NCBI RefSeq assembly: GCF_014204515.1
Contig: NZ_JACHLI010000044.1
Coordinates: 2,549 to 48,547, forward strand
Source of the DNA: Pseudomonas nitroreducens
Lineage (GTDB): Bacteria > Pseudomonadota > Gammaproteobacteria > Pseudomonadales > Pseudomonadaceae
Direction: 5' to 3'
DNA: 45,999 nucleotides
Below the pieces are notes generated by a model. That model searched no databases, was not told where the DNA came from, and saw only the letters and a list, made by a program, of their open reading frames with translations. Within the stretch, counting starts at the first letter, position 1, and each line of letters opens with the position of its first letter. This document shows, one piece after another, positions 1 through 11,400 of this stretch. A program made the translations under genes and the position numbers.

Positions 1-3000
1 CGTCGCAACCGCTGCTGTCCGGCTCGCACAACTTCCAGGCCGCGGCGGTGGATGGCGCTGGCAACGAAAGCGCCAAGACCGATGGCTGGGACTTCACCGT
101 CGACGTTCAGGCACCGACCGTGCCGGTCGATCCGCAGAACTCCGATTCGCTGCAACTGCTCGATGACGTTGGCGCCATCACTGGTCCGATCGCCAAGGGC
201 GGTGTGACCGACGACGCGCGTCCTGAATTCAAGGGCGAACTGGCCGATGTCGGCGATGTGAAGTCGATCAACATCTATGACAACAGCGTACTGATCGGCT
301 CGGCTGCCGTGGACGCCAACGGCAAGTGGTCCTTCACCCCGTCGCAACCGCTGCTGTCCGGCTCGCACAACTTCCAGGCCGCGGCGGTGGATGGCGCTGG
401 CAACGAAAGCGCCAAGACCGATGGCTGGGACTTCAGCCTCAAGCTGAGCGCCCCACAGGCGCCGTCGCTGAACCACGTGAGCGATGACTTCGGTCTGATC
501 ACTAGCGGCCACCTGCAACCGGGCGCAGTCACCGACGACAAGACACCAACCGTCTCCGGCACCGCCGAGCCGGGCACCGTGGTGCATCTGTATGTCAACG
601 GAAGCGAAGTCGGCAGCGTTGCTACCGACGCCGAAGGCGGCTGGAGCATCATTGCCAGCGACCTGGGCGTCGACGGCGAGAAAACCATCACCGCCAAGGC
701 AGTCGATGCCGCTGGCCAGTCCAGCCCGGAAACCGGAGGCTTCAGCATCGTCCTTGACACTACCGTGCCGGGCAAGCCAAGCGTGCCGGGTGGCGAAGAC
801 AACGTCGGCGCCATTACCGGCCCAATCACTGACGGCGTAACCGACGACACCACCCCGACCTTCAGCGGCAGCAGCGAGCCGGGCGCCATCGTCACCATCA
901 AGGATGGCGACAAGGTGCTGGGCACTGCTACCGTTGGCGAAGACGGTACCTGGACCTTTACCCCGTCCGAACCGCTGGTCGAAGGCGAGCACAGCATCAC
1001 CATCCAGGTCACAGACCCGGCCGGCAACGTCAGCGAGTCGAGCAATGTCCTGGAACTGGTGGTCAACACCCAGGTGGTCAGCGTCAGCGTGACCAAGGCG
1101 CTGGACAACGCCGGCGACAAGACCGGTGACCTGGCCAACAATGCCGCCACTGACGACAGCAAGCCGACCCTGGTGGGCACCGCCACCGCCGGTGCGCTGG
1201 TCACCGTCAAGGAAGGCGCCACCGTGCTAGGCAGCGTCATCGCCGACGTTAGCGGCAACTGGACCCTGGAACTGCCGCAGCAGGCCGAGGGCGCGCACAG
1301 CTACAGCATCGTCGCCAGCAATGGCGCCAACAGCGCCAACGCTAGCTTCGCGCTGACCGTCGACACCCGCGCGCCGAGCAAGCCGGGCTCAATCACCGCC
1401 ATCGACGACCAGGGCGACGTCACCGGCGCTATCAGCAGCGGCGTGACCGACGACGCTACCCCGACCTTCGGTGGCAGCGCCGAGCCGGGCAGCGTCATCA
1501 CCATCAGGGACGGCGAGACCGTTCTGGGTAGCACCTCCGTCGGTGAAGACGGCACTTGGTCGTTTACCCCGTCGGCGCTGGAGGATGGCGAACACGCCAT
1601 CAGTGTCACCGCCACCGATAAGGCCGGCAACGTCAGCGAACTCAGCGACGTACTGCCGATCAAGGTTGACACCAGCGAGGTTAAGGTCAGCATCACCCAG
1701 GTGGTAGACAACGTCGGCAGCATTACCGGCGAGATCGCCAAGGGCGGCGTGACTGACGACCGCACCCCGAGCCTGCACGGCAAGGGCGTGGCCGGTGATA
1801 CCGTGCGTATCAGCCTGAAGGGCGGCACCGAAATCGGAAGCGCGCTGGTCGACGCCCAGGGTAACTGGACGTTCGAGTTGCCGGCCCAGGTCGACGGCGC
1901 GCACACCTACGTCGCTAGCATCGACAACGGCGCCAACAGCGCCAGTGCCGAGTTCAGCCTGGTGATCGACACCGTCGCCCCGTCCAAGCCGGAAGGTATC
2001 GGCGCCGTCGACGCCCAGGGCAAGGTCACCGGCAGCATCGAGGCCGGCGGTACCACCGACGACAACCAGCCGACCCTCGGCGGCAAGGCCGAGCCGGGCA
2101 GCGTCATCACCATTAAGGACGGCGACACTGTGCTGGGCACCACCACCGTCGACGGCCAGGGCAACTGGAGCTTTACCCCATCGGCACCGCTGGGCGAGGG
2201 CGAGCACAGCATCACCGCCGAAGCCACTGACGCCGCGGGCAACACCAGCAAGCCCAGCGACGCGCTGGCGTTCATCGTCGATACCGCCGCGATCACCGTC
2301 AGCGTCACCAAGGCCGTCGACAACGTCGGCAGCAAGACCGGCGACCTGAGCGACAAGTCTATCACCGACGACACCCGTCCGACCCTGATCGGCACCGCCA
2401 GCGCCGGTGCCGTAGTCAGCATCCTGCTGGGCGCCACCGTGCTCGGCTCGGTGGTTGCCGACGAATCCGGCAAGTGGAGTTTCGAACTGCCGGAGCACAC
2501 CGACGGCACTTACAGTTACGGCATCGTGGCCAAGGGCGCCAACGGCAACGAGGCCAGTACCGGCTTCGAGCTGACCATCGATACTCAGGCTCCGCCTGCG
2601 CCAACCGGCGTGACCGTGGCCGACAAGGTCGGCGAGCACCAGGGGCAACTGCAGCCGGGCGGCGTCACCGACGACAACGCGCCGGTAATTGGCGGCAGCG
2701 GCGCCAAGCCGGGTGAAGTCATCACCGTCTATGACAACGGTAGCAAGCTCGGCACTACGATCGTCGACGCCGGCGGCAACTGGCAGTACAAGCCGGAAAC
2801 CCCGTTGGCCGAAGGCGCGCACCAGATCTGCGCGTCCTCCACCGACGCCGCCGGCAACGAAAGCGCCCAGGGCCCGTCGCTGAGCTTCAGCGTCGACACC
2901 ACCCCGCCGGGCGTCAGCAGCGACCTGGACCTGTACGATGACGTCGGTCTGAAGACTGGCACCATCGGGCGGGGCAGCCCCACCGACGACGCGCGTCCGC

Positions 3001-5430
3001 AGTTCAGCGGGCGCCTGGCCGCCGGCGAAGCCAGCTACGTCAACGTCTACGACGGCACCAAGCTGTTGGGTACCGCCACTGTTGACGCGGATGGTAGCTG
3101 GAGCTTCCAGTCGCCGCTGCTGGAAGCCGGCAATCATGACTTCCGCGCGGAAGCCGTGGACGCCGCTGGCAACATCGGTGTGAAGACCCCAGACTGGAGC
3201 TTCACCGTCGAAGGCGACAGCAACCGGCCCAGCCAGCCCTCGTTCAGCACCGTGCTGGATGACCAGGGCAGCCTCACCGGCCCGCTGCAGAAGGGCGACA
3301 GCACCGACGACAAGAGTCTGACCGTGCAGGGCACCGCCGACGCCAACACCGTCGTGCACCTGTATGTAGACGGCAACGAAGTCGGCAGCGCCAGCGTCGG
3401 CGCCGATGGCAAGTGGAGCATCGAAACCGGCGACCTGGGTGCCGATGGCGTGAAGAACATCACCGCCAAGGCCGTCAACGACGTGGGCCAGGTAAGCTCC
3501 GTTGCCGGTCCGTACGACATCGTCCTCGACACCCTCGCGCCGGCTAAGCCGGGCATGGTAGTGGCCGCCGACGATATCGGCGAGCTCACCGGTGCCATCA
3601 ACCCCTCCACCGTCACCGACGACAACCTGCCGACATTCACCGGCAGTGGCGCGGAAATTGGCGCCACCGTCACCGTCAAGGATGGCGACACCGTCCTGGG
3701 CACCGCCATCGTCGATGCAAGCGGCAACTGGAGCCTCACCCCGTCCGAACCGCTGGGCGAGGGTGAGCACAGCATCAGCGCCAGCGTCACCGACAAGGCC
3801 GGCAACACCAGCAAAGCCAGCGACCCGCTGAACTTCACCGTGGACACCAGCACCGTCGTGGTCAGCATCCTGCGCGCCAAGGACGACGTCGGCAGCATCC
3901 AGACCGACATCGGTGCCAACGGCGTCACCGACGACGCCACGCCACGCCTGGAGGGTACCGCCACCGCCAACGCCGTGGTGACCATCAAGGAAGGCGCGAC
4001 CACCATTGGCAGCACAATCGCCAATGCCGCGGGCAACTGGCACTTCGACCTGCCGCAGCAGAGCGAAGGCGCGCACAACTACACTGCCGTGGCCAAGAAC
4101 CAGGCCGGCACCGAAGGCAGTGCCAGCTTCGCCCTGACCATCGACACCAGCGCACCGGACGCTCCGGCGATCGGCAAGGTGGTCGACGACGTCGGCAGCA
4201 AGACCGGCGAACTGGCCAGCGGTGGCTTCACCGATGACCAGAGCCCGACCCTGTACGGTACCAGCGGCGCCGAAGGCGACCTGATCAAAATCTACGACAA
4301 CGGCGAACTGCTCGGCAGTGTGGTGGCCGGCCCGGGCGGCGCCTGGAACTGGAACCCCACCGGCGACACCGAGAAGCTCGCCGAGGGCCAGCACGAGCTG
4401 ACCGTCACCGCGACCGACAAGGCCGGTAACGAAAGCGCACATAGCCTGGTCTTCGAGGTCAACGTGGACACCACCGCGCCGGGCGCCATCAGCGACCTGG
4501 ACCTGTACGACGACGCTGGCGCCTTCACCGGCACCATTGTCTCCAACGGGCCCGAGGCGACCGACGACTCCACCCCAACCTACAGCGGTCACGTCGACCC
4601 GGCTTCCGGCCCGCAGTACGTGAACATCTACAGCAACGGTGAGCTTTTCGGCACCGCCACGGTGAATGCCGAAGGCGACTGGGCGTTCACGCCCGAGCCC
4701 CTGGCCAATGGCTCGTACAGTTTCTCGGCCGCCGCGGTGGACGCCGCCGGCAACGAGGGCCCGCGCACCGACGACTGGAACTTCACTATCCGCGTCGGTG
4801 GTCCAGAGGAACCGGTCATCACCAACGTCACCGACGACTTCGGCCCTGAGCAAGGTTACCTGCAGAAGGAAGACTTCACCGACGACACCACCCTGACCCT
4901 GACCGGCAGCGGCCAGGCCGGCGCCACGCTGTACCTGTACGCGCGCCTTAGCGAAGACGGCCCGGGCACCCTGGTGGGCTCGGCGCTGATCGACGCCCAG
5001 GGCGAGTGGGAAATCACCACCTCCGACCTGTCCCTGCTGGGCGGCGACGGCATGAAGTACCTCTATGCCCAGGCCCAGGACGGCACCGGCCAGTGGAGCA
5101 CCACCACCGGTAACTTCCCGATCGAGCTGTACACCGGCGAGCCCGAGGTGCCTGAACTGCTGTCGTTCGTCACCAAGGACTTCACCACCCAGGTGTCCGG
5201 CAACCTGACCAGCGACACCACGCCGAGCATTTCCGGCAAGGGCGAGCCGGGCTCCCTGGTGACCATCTCCGACAACGGCAAGGTCATGGGCAGCACGGTC
5301 GTCGGCGAAGACGGCACCTGGAGCTACATGCCGGAAAACCCGCTGGCCGATGGCGAGCACGCGTTCACCGCGGTGATCACCGACAAGGTCGGCAACACCA
5401 CCGAGCCGAGCGAGCCGTGGCTGTTCGTGG
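1..5430 (+). repeat. Ig-like domain array with a higher-order repeat order
   Basis: Seventeen Ig-like units fall into five recurring types. Type A has an LYDDxG start and a VNxYxx strand. Type B has VHLYVxG. Type C has a KPG..DDxG start and TIKDGDxVLG. Type D has VSVTKAxDNxG. Type E has DNGxxLG and a TDKAGNES-like end. Read in order they are A B C D C D C D E A B C D E A B C. Bases 1-96 are repeated exactly at 340-435, so the unit at the window edge is a copy of the next one. Such arrays usually change length by recombination between units. Confidence 0.8.
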
Positions 5431-8400
5431 TCGATACCCTGCCGCCGAACGTCGGCCTGGATATCAACACCGCCGAGCAACTGGCCGGGCAGACCGAGCC
5501 GGGCGCGATCGTCACCGTGGTCGACAAGGCGGGTGCCAGCCACACCGTCACCGCCGACCAGGACGGCCGCTGGAGCATCCAGCCCAACCCGCTGGGCCTG
5601 GGCCAGGACGGCAGCATCAGCGTCATCGATGCCGCTGGCAACCAGTCCGAGCCCATCGCCATCCAGGGCGATGTGCTGGCCAGCTACGACCTGACCCGCT
5701 ACACCGACAAGGTGAACACCACCGAATCGGGCGACCAGGCCAACCCGAGCGTGACCACGCTGAAGGACGGCAAGATCGTCGTCGTCTGGCAGGGCGGCAG
5801 CTCGAGCGACTACGAAACCTACATGCAGCTCTTCGAAGCCGACGGCGTGACCCGCATCGGTGGCGAGCAGCAGGTCAACCAGCGCAACTACAGCAACCAG
5901 GACAGCCCGCAGGTCATCGCGCTGGCCGACGGCGGCTACCTGGTGGTCTGGGAGTCTTACCAGGCCGGCCCGGACACCAACGCCGACGGCATCATGGCGC
6001 GCCGCTACGCGGCCGACGGCAGCCCGGTGGGCGACGAGTTCGCGGTCAACCAGAACACCGCTGGCGGCCAGAAGTCGCCGGTGGTGGTGGCGCACGCCGA
6101 CGGCGGCTACACCATCAGCTGGATGAGCGACCCGGATGGCAGCAACACCGACCTGATCGTGCAGCGCACCTTCGACGCCCATGACCAGCCGGTTACCGGC
6201 GATGTCACCGTGGGCAGCGGCGACCGCTACGGCCTGTACGGCGCACCGGCGATGGACGCGTTCACCGACACGGCGCACAACGGCATGTACGTGACCGTGT
6301 GGAACGGCTACAACGGCCCGTCCGACAAGGCCAGCACCGGCATCATCGGCCAGCTGTACAAGGCCGACGGCACCCCGCTGGGCAACAACTTCCAGGTCAA
6401 CAGCACCACTGGCAATAGCCAGGACTACCCGGACGTGATCACCCTGAAGGACGGTTCCTTCATTGTGGTCTGGGAGGGCAACCCCCCGGGCAGCACCGGC
6501 TACGACGTCTACATGGCGCACTACAGCGTGAACCCGTCCACCGGTGCCGTGCAACTGATCGGCATGGGCGACGAGCGCGTCAACACCAGCCTCGCCGGCG
6601 ACCAGTACAAGCCCACCGCGGTGGCGCTGAACGACGGCGGCTACATGATCCTCTGGGGTTCGGCTGGCGGCGACGGCAGCGGTTCGGCGGTCTTCGCCCA
6701 GCGCTACAGCGCCAGCGGCGAGAAGCTCGGCCGCGAGTTCATCGTCAACCCGACCACCGAGGGCAACCAGGGCTGGGCCGGCGAAAGCCCCGACCTGAAG
6801 AACCTGCTCGACGCCACCGTGATGGAAGACGGCAACGTCTACGTCACCTGGCAGAGCGACAAGGCCGACAGCGGCGGCTGGGGCATCGAGAGCACCGTCG
6901 TCGACATCGACGCCGGCTACTACTCGGAGTTCCGTGTCAACAGCACCACCAGTGGCGACCAGGACAACTCGGCCACCGCGCGCCTGCCCAACGGCGGCTT
7001 CGTGGTGGTCTGGGAATCGGCCAACGTCGACGGTTCCAACGATGGCGTCGTGGCGCAACTGTTCGACGCCAAGGGCATGCCGGTGGGCGGCGAGTTCGTG
7101 GTCAACAGCACCACCGCCAACTTCCAGGGCAAACCCGCGGTGGAAGTGCTCAAGGACGGCAGCTTCGTGGTCAGCTGGACCAGCTACGCCGGCGGCAACG
7201 AGGCCATCATGCAGCAGAAGTACGGCTACACCTACGACCTCGACGGCCACATCAGAGGCGCGGTCCGTGAGGGCAGCGAGTACATGGTCAACGTCAACGA
7301 CGCAGGCAGCCAGCGCTACTCCAGCATCACCGCGCTGGAAGACGGTGGCTACATGGTGACCTGGAAGTCCTCCGTAGGCGGCGAATGGCACATCTACACC
7401 CGCCAGTACAAGGCCGATGGCTCCCCGATGGGTAGCGAGCAGATGGTCAGCGACACCAACATGGCCGACACCGTCGACACCCGCGCAACCGGCATCAGCA
7501 CCCTGGAAGACGGCCGCGTGGTCTTCGCCTACACCCGCAACAGTGGCGGCGGCGCCGGCTACGATGCCTACTTCCGCATCTACGACCCGGTCACCAAGAC
7601 CTTCGGCGCGGAAATCGTGGCGAACCAGACCACCGCCAACAACCAGGCGTCGCCGAGCGTGACCCACCTGGCCAACGGCAACTTCGTGGTCACCTGGGAC
7701 TCCAACGACCACAGCGGCCCGGACGCATACGGCTACGGCACCTGGGGGCGGATCTTCAACGCCGCCGGCCAACCGGTGAGCGGCGAGTTCCTCGCCACCG
7801 GCAGCACCCTGGGCGACCAGTCCTTGCCGATAGTTGTGGCCCGCGAGGGTGGCGGCTTCGTGGTCATCTACCAGTCGCAGACCGACGCGGCGCCGGGCGC
7901 GGGTACCTATGGTATCTACGCCCAGTACTTCGACGATGCCGGCCACAAGGTGGGTCAGACCCTGCACATCAACCAGTTGGTGACCGGCGATCAGACGCAG
8001 ATCTCCGCGACCTTCCTGGACAGCGGCAAGCTGTACGTGAGCTGGACCGACGCCGGCGTCAGCGACGGCAGCGGCAGCGCGGTCAAGGGCCGCCTGGTGG
8101 ACCTGGACGAATCCTTCGGCCTGACCCCGCCGCCGCCCAAGGGCGAAGGCGTCACCGGTATCGACTACGAGCCGGCCAACCCGCCGGAAGTCAGCGTGCT
8201 CAGCGTAGGCCTGGACCACAACAGCGCCGACCAGCTCGGTGGCCGCACCGAGCCGGGTGCCATCGTCACCGTGGTCGACGGCAAGGGCGTAAGCCACTCC
8301 GTGACCGCCGACGAACACGGCCGCTGGGCGATGTACCCCAACCCGCTGGCGCAAGGCGAACAGGGCACCCTGTCGGCCCGCGATGCCAACGGCCACGAGG

Positions 8401-11400
8401 CACTGCCGGTGGACATCCAGGGCGCGGCCCTGGCCGACTACCAGCTGGACCGCCACACCGTGGGGGTGAACACCACCGAGTCCGGCCCGCAGGCGAACCC
8501 GAGCAGCGCCACGCTGGCCGACGGCAAGATCATCGTCGTCTGGCAGAGCGGTGACACCTCCACCGACAACGCCGATGTGTATATGCAGCTGTTCGCGGCT
8601 GACGGCGTGACCAAGATCGGCACCGAGCAACTGATCAACCAGCGCAACGCCAACAACCAGGACAGCCCGCAGGTCATCGCGCTGGCCGACGGCGGCTACC
8701 TGGTGGTCTGGGAGTCTTACCAGGCCGGCCCGGACACCAACGCCGACGGCGTCATGGCGCGCCGCTACGGCGCCGATGGCACGCCGCTGACCGACGAGTT
8801 CCTGGTCAACGTCAACACCGCTGGCGGCCAGAAGGGCGCATCGGCGGTGGCCCATGCCGATGGCAGCTACACCATCAGTTGGTCGAGCAACCCCGATGGC
8901 AGCAACACCGACCTGATCGTGCAGCGCACTTTCGACGCGGACAACAAGCCGTTGACCGGTGACGTGACCGTGGGCAGTGGCAACCGCTACGGTGCATGGG
9001 GCGCGCCGGAGATGGCAGCCTTCGGCGACGCGGCGCACAAGGGCATGTACGTGACCGTGTGGAGCGGTTACAGCGGCCCGGGCGACAAGTCGAGCACCGG
9101 CGTCATCGGCCAGATCTTCAAGGCCGACGGTACCCCGCTGGGCGTCAACTTCCAGGTCAACAGCACCACCGGCAACAGCCAGGACTACCCGGACGTGATC
9201 ACCTTGAAGGATGGAACCTTCGTGGTTATTTGGGAGGGCAACCCGCCGGGCAGCACCGGCTTCGACATCTATATGGCGCATTACAGCGTGGACCCGTCCA
9301 CCGGTGCTGTGCAGCAGATCGGCATGGGCGACGTGCGCGTCAACAGCAACCTCTCGGGCGACCAGTTCAAGCCCACCGCGGTGGCGCTGAACGATGGCGG
9401 CTACCTGGTGGTTTGGGGCTCTGAAGGCGGCGACGGCAGCGGTTCGGCGGTCTTCGCCCAGCGCTACAGCGCCAGCGGCGAGAAGCTCGGCCGCGAGTTC
9501 CTGGTGAACCCGACTACCGATGGCAACCAGGGCGCGGTCAGCTCCAGCTCCGACCTGACCAACGTGCTCGACGCCACCCTGCTGCAGGATGGCAATGTCT
9601 ACGTGACCTGGCAGAGCGACAAGGCCGACAGCAACAGCTGGGGCATCCAGGGCACCGTCATCGACATCGATGCCGGCAACTACTCGGAGTTCCGCGTCAA
9701 CAGCACCACCAGCGGCGCCCAGGACAACTCGGCCACCGCGCGCCTGCCCAACGGCGGCTTCGTGGTGGTCTGGGAGTCGGCCAGCGGCGACGGTTCCAAC
9801 GACTGTGTGATGGCGCAGCTGTACGACGCCAAGGGCATGCCGGTGGGCGGCGAGTTCGTGGTCAACAGCACCACCGCCAACTTCCAGGGCAAACCCGCGG
9901 TGGAAGTGCTCAAGGACGGCAGCTTCGTGGTCAGCTGGACCAGCTACGCCGGCGGCAACGACGCCATCATGCAGCAGAAGTACGGCTACACCTACGACCT
10001 GCAGGGCCACATCAATGGTGCGGTCGCCAAGGGCGGCGAGTACATGGTGAACATCAACGATGTTGGCAACCAGCGTTACTCCAACATCACCGCACTGGAC
10101 GACGGCGGCTACATCATCAGCTGGAGCTCGAACACCACCGGCACGAGCGGCAAGTGGGCCATGTTCATGCGCCAGTACTCGGCCGATGGTACGCCGGTCA
10201 CCGGTGATGTGCAGGTGGGCGATGCCACCTACTACATCTCGGCAGGCCCGGACGCGGCGTCGCTGGCGACCCTGAAGGATGGCACCGTGGTGATCGCCTA
10301 CAACCGCGACGCCGGTGGCGCTGCGGGCGTGGAGTCTTACTTCCGTATCTACGATCCGGTCACCAAGTCCTTGGGCGCCGAAGTGCTGGCCAACCAGCTC
10401 TCCGCTGGCAAGCAGTCCTCGCCGTCGGTGTCGCCGCTATCCAACGGCAACTTCATCGTCACCTGGGATTCCAACGACAACAGTGGCCTCGACCAGTCCG
10501 GCCTTAGTACTTGGGGGCGGATGTTCGACGCTAAGGGCGAGGCCTTGGGCAACGAGTTCCTGGTGTCCGGAAACGCCCTGGGCGATCAGTCCGAGCCGAT
10601 TGTGGTGCCCCGTGAGGGCGGCGGCTTCGTGGTGGTCTACACCTCGAAGAGCGAAGGCGCGCCGGGCACTGGCACCTACGGTGTCTACGCCCAGTACTTC
10701 GACGACGCCGGCCACAAGGTGGGCCCGGAGCTGCACGTCAACCAGTTGGTGACAGGTGATCAGACACAGATCTCCGCCACCTTCCTGGACAGCGGCAAAC
10801 TGTTCGTGAGCTGGACCGACAGCGGCGTGAGCGATGGCAGCGACACCGCCATCAAGGGCCGCCTGCTGGACCTGGACGAGACCCTCGGCCTAACCCCACC
10901 GGTACCGGAAGGTGGCGCGACTCACGTCGACTACCACCCGGTCTCCGACGCAGTAGGTACTGCCGGCAACGACATGCTTGACGCCCGCGGCTACACCAAC
11001 GCCAGCGGTGGCGGAGGTAACGATGCTATCATCATCGACGGTACCGGCTTCAGCCATATCGACGGTGGCGCCGGTCACGACACCTTGGTGTGGGCTTCGC
11101 ACAACCCGCTGAACCTAGCGGCCATCGCGGACAAAGTGGAGAACATTGAGGCCGTCCATCTGACCGAGGGCATCAGCCAACTGCTCAGCTTGACCATAGG
11201 CGACCTGCTGAACGTCACCGGCAAGGACGCGAACGACGAGCAGACCCTGAAGGTCACCGGCGACGCGGGTCAGAACGGCGTGTTCGACACCGTCGACATC
11301 GACCTCAGCGCTTGGTCGAAGACCGCGCAGGTTACAGAGAAGAATGTCACCTATGACGTCTACAAGTCGACCAGCGAGTCCTATGCGCACTTGCTTATCC

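Noticed and set aside
1..5430. Repeat array considered as CRISPR or satellite
   Set aside because: The repeats are in-frame protein domains of about 300 bp with graded divergence, not short identical repeats with unique spacers.
1389..10010. Open minus-strand frame of 2,873 codons opposite bapA
   Set aside because: It mirrors the repeat structure of bapA, has a His/Val/Gly-heavy composition and no start signal. It comes from the very high GC at third codon positions and from the repeats.
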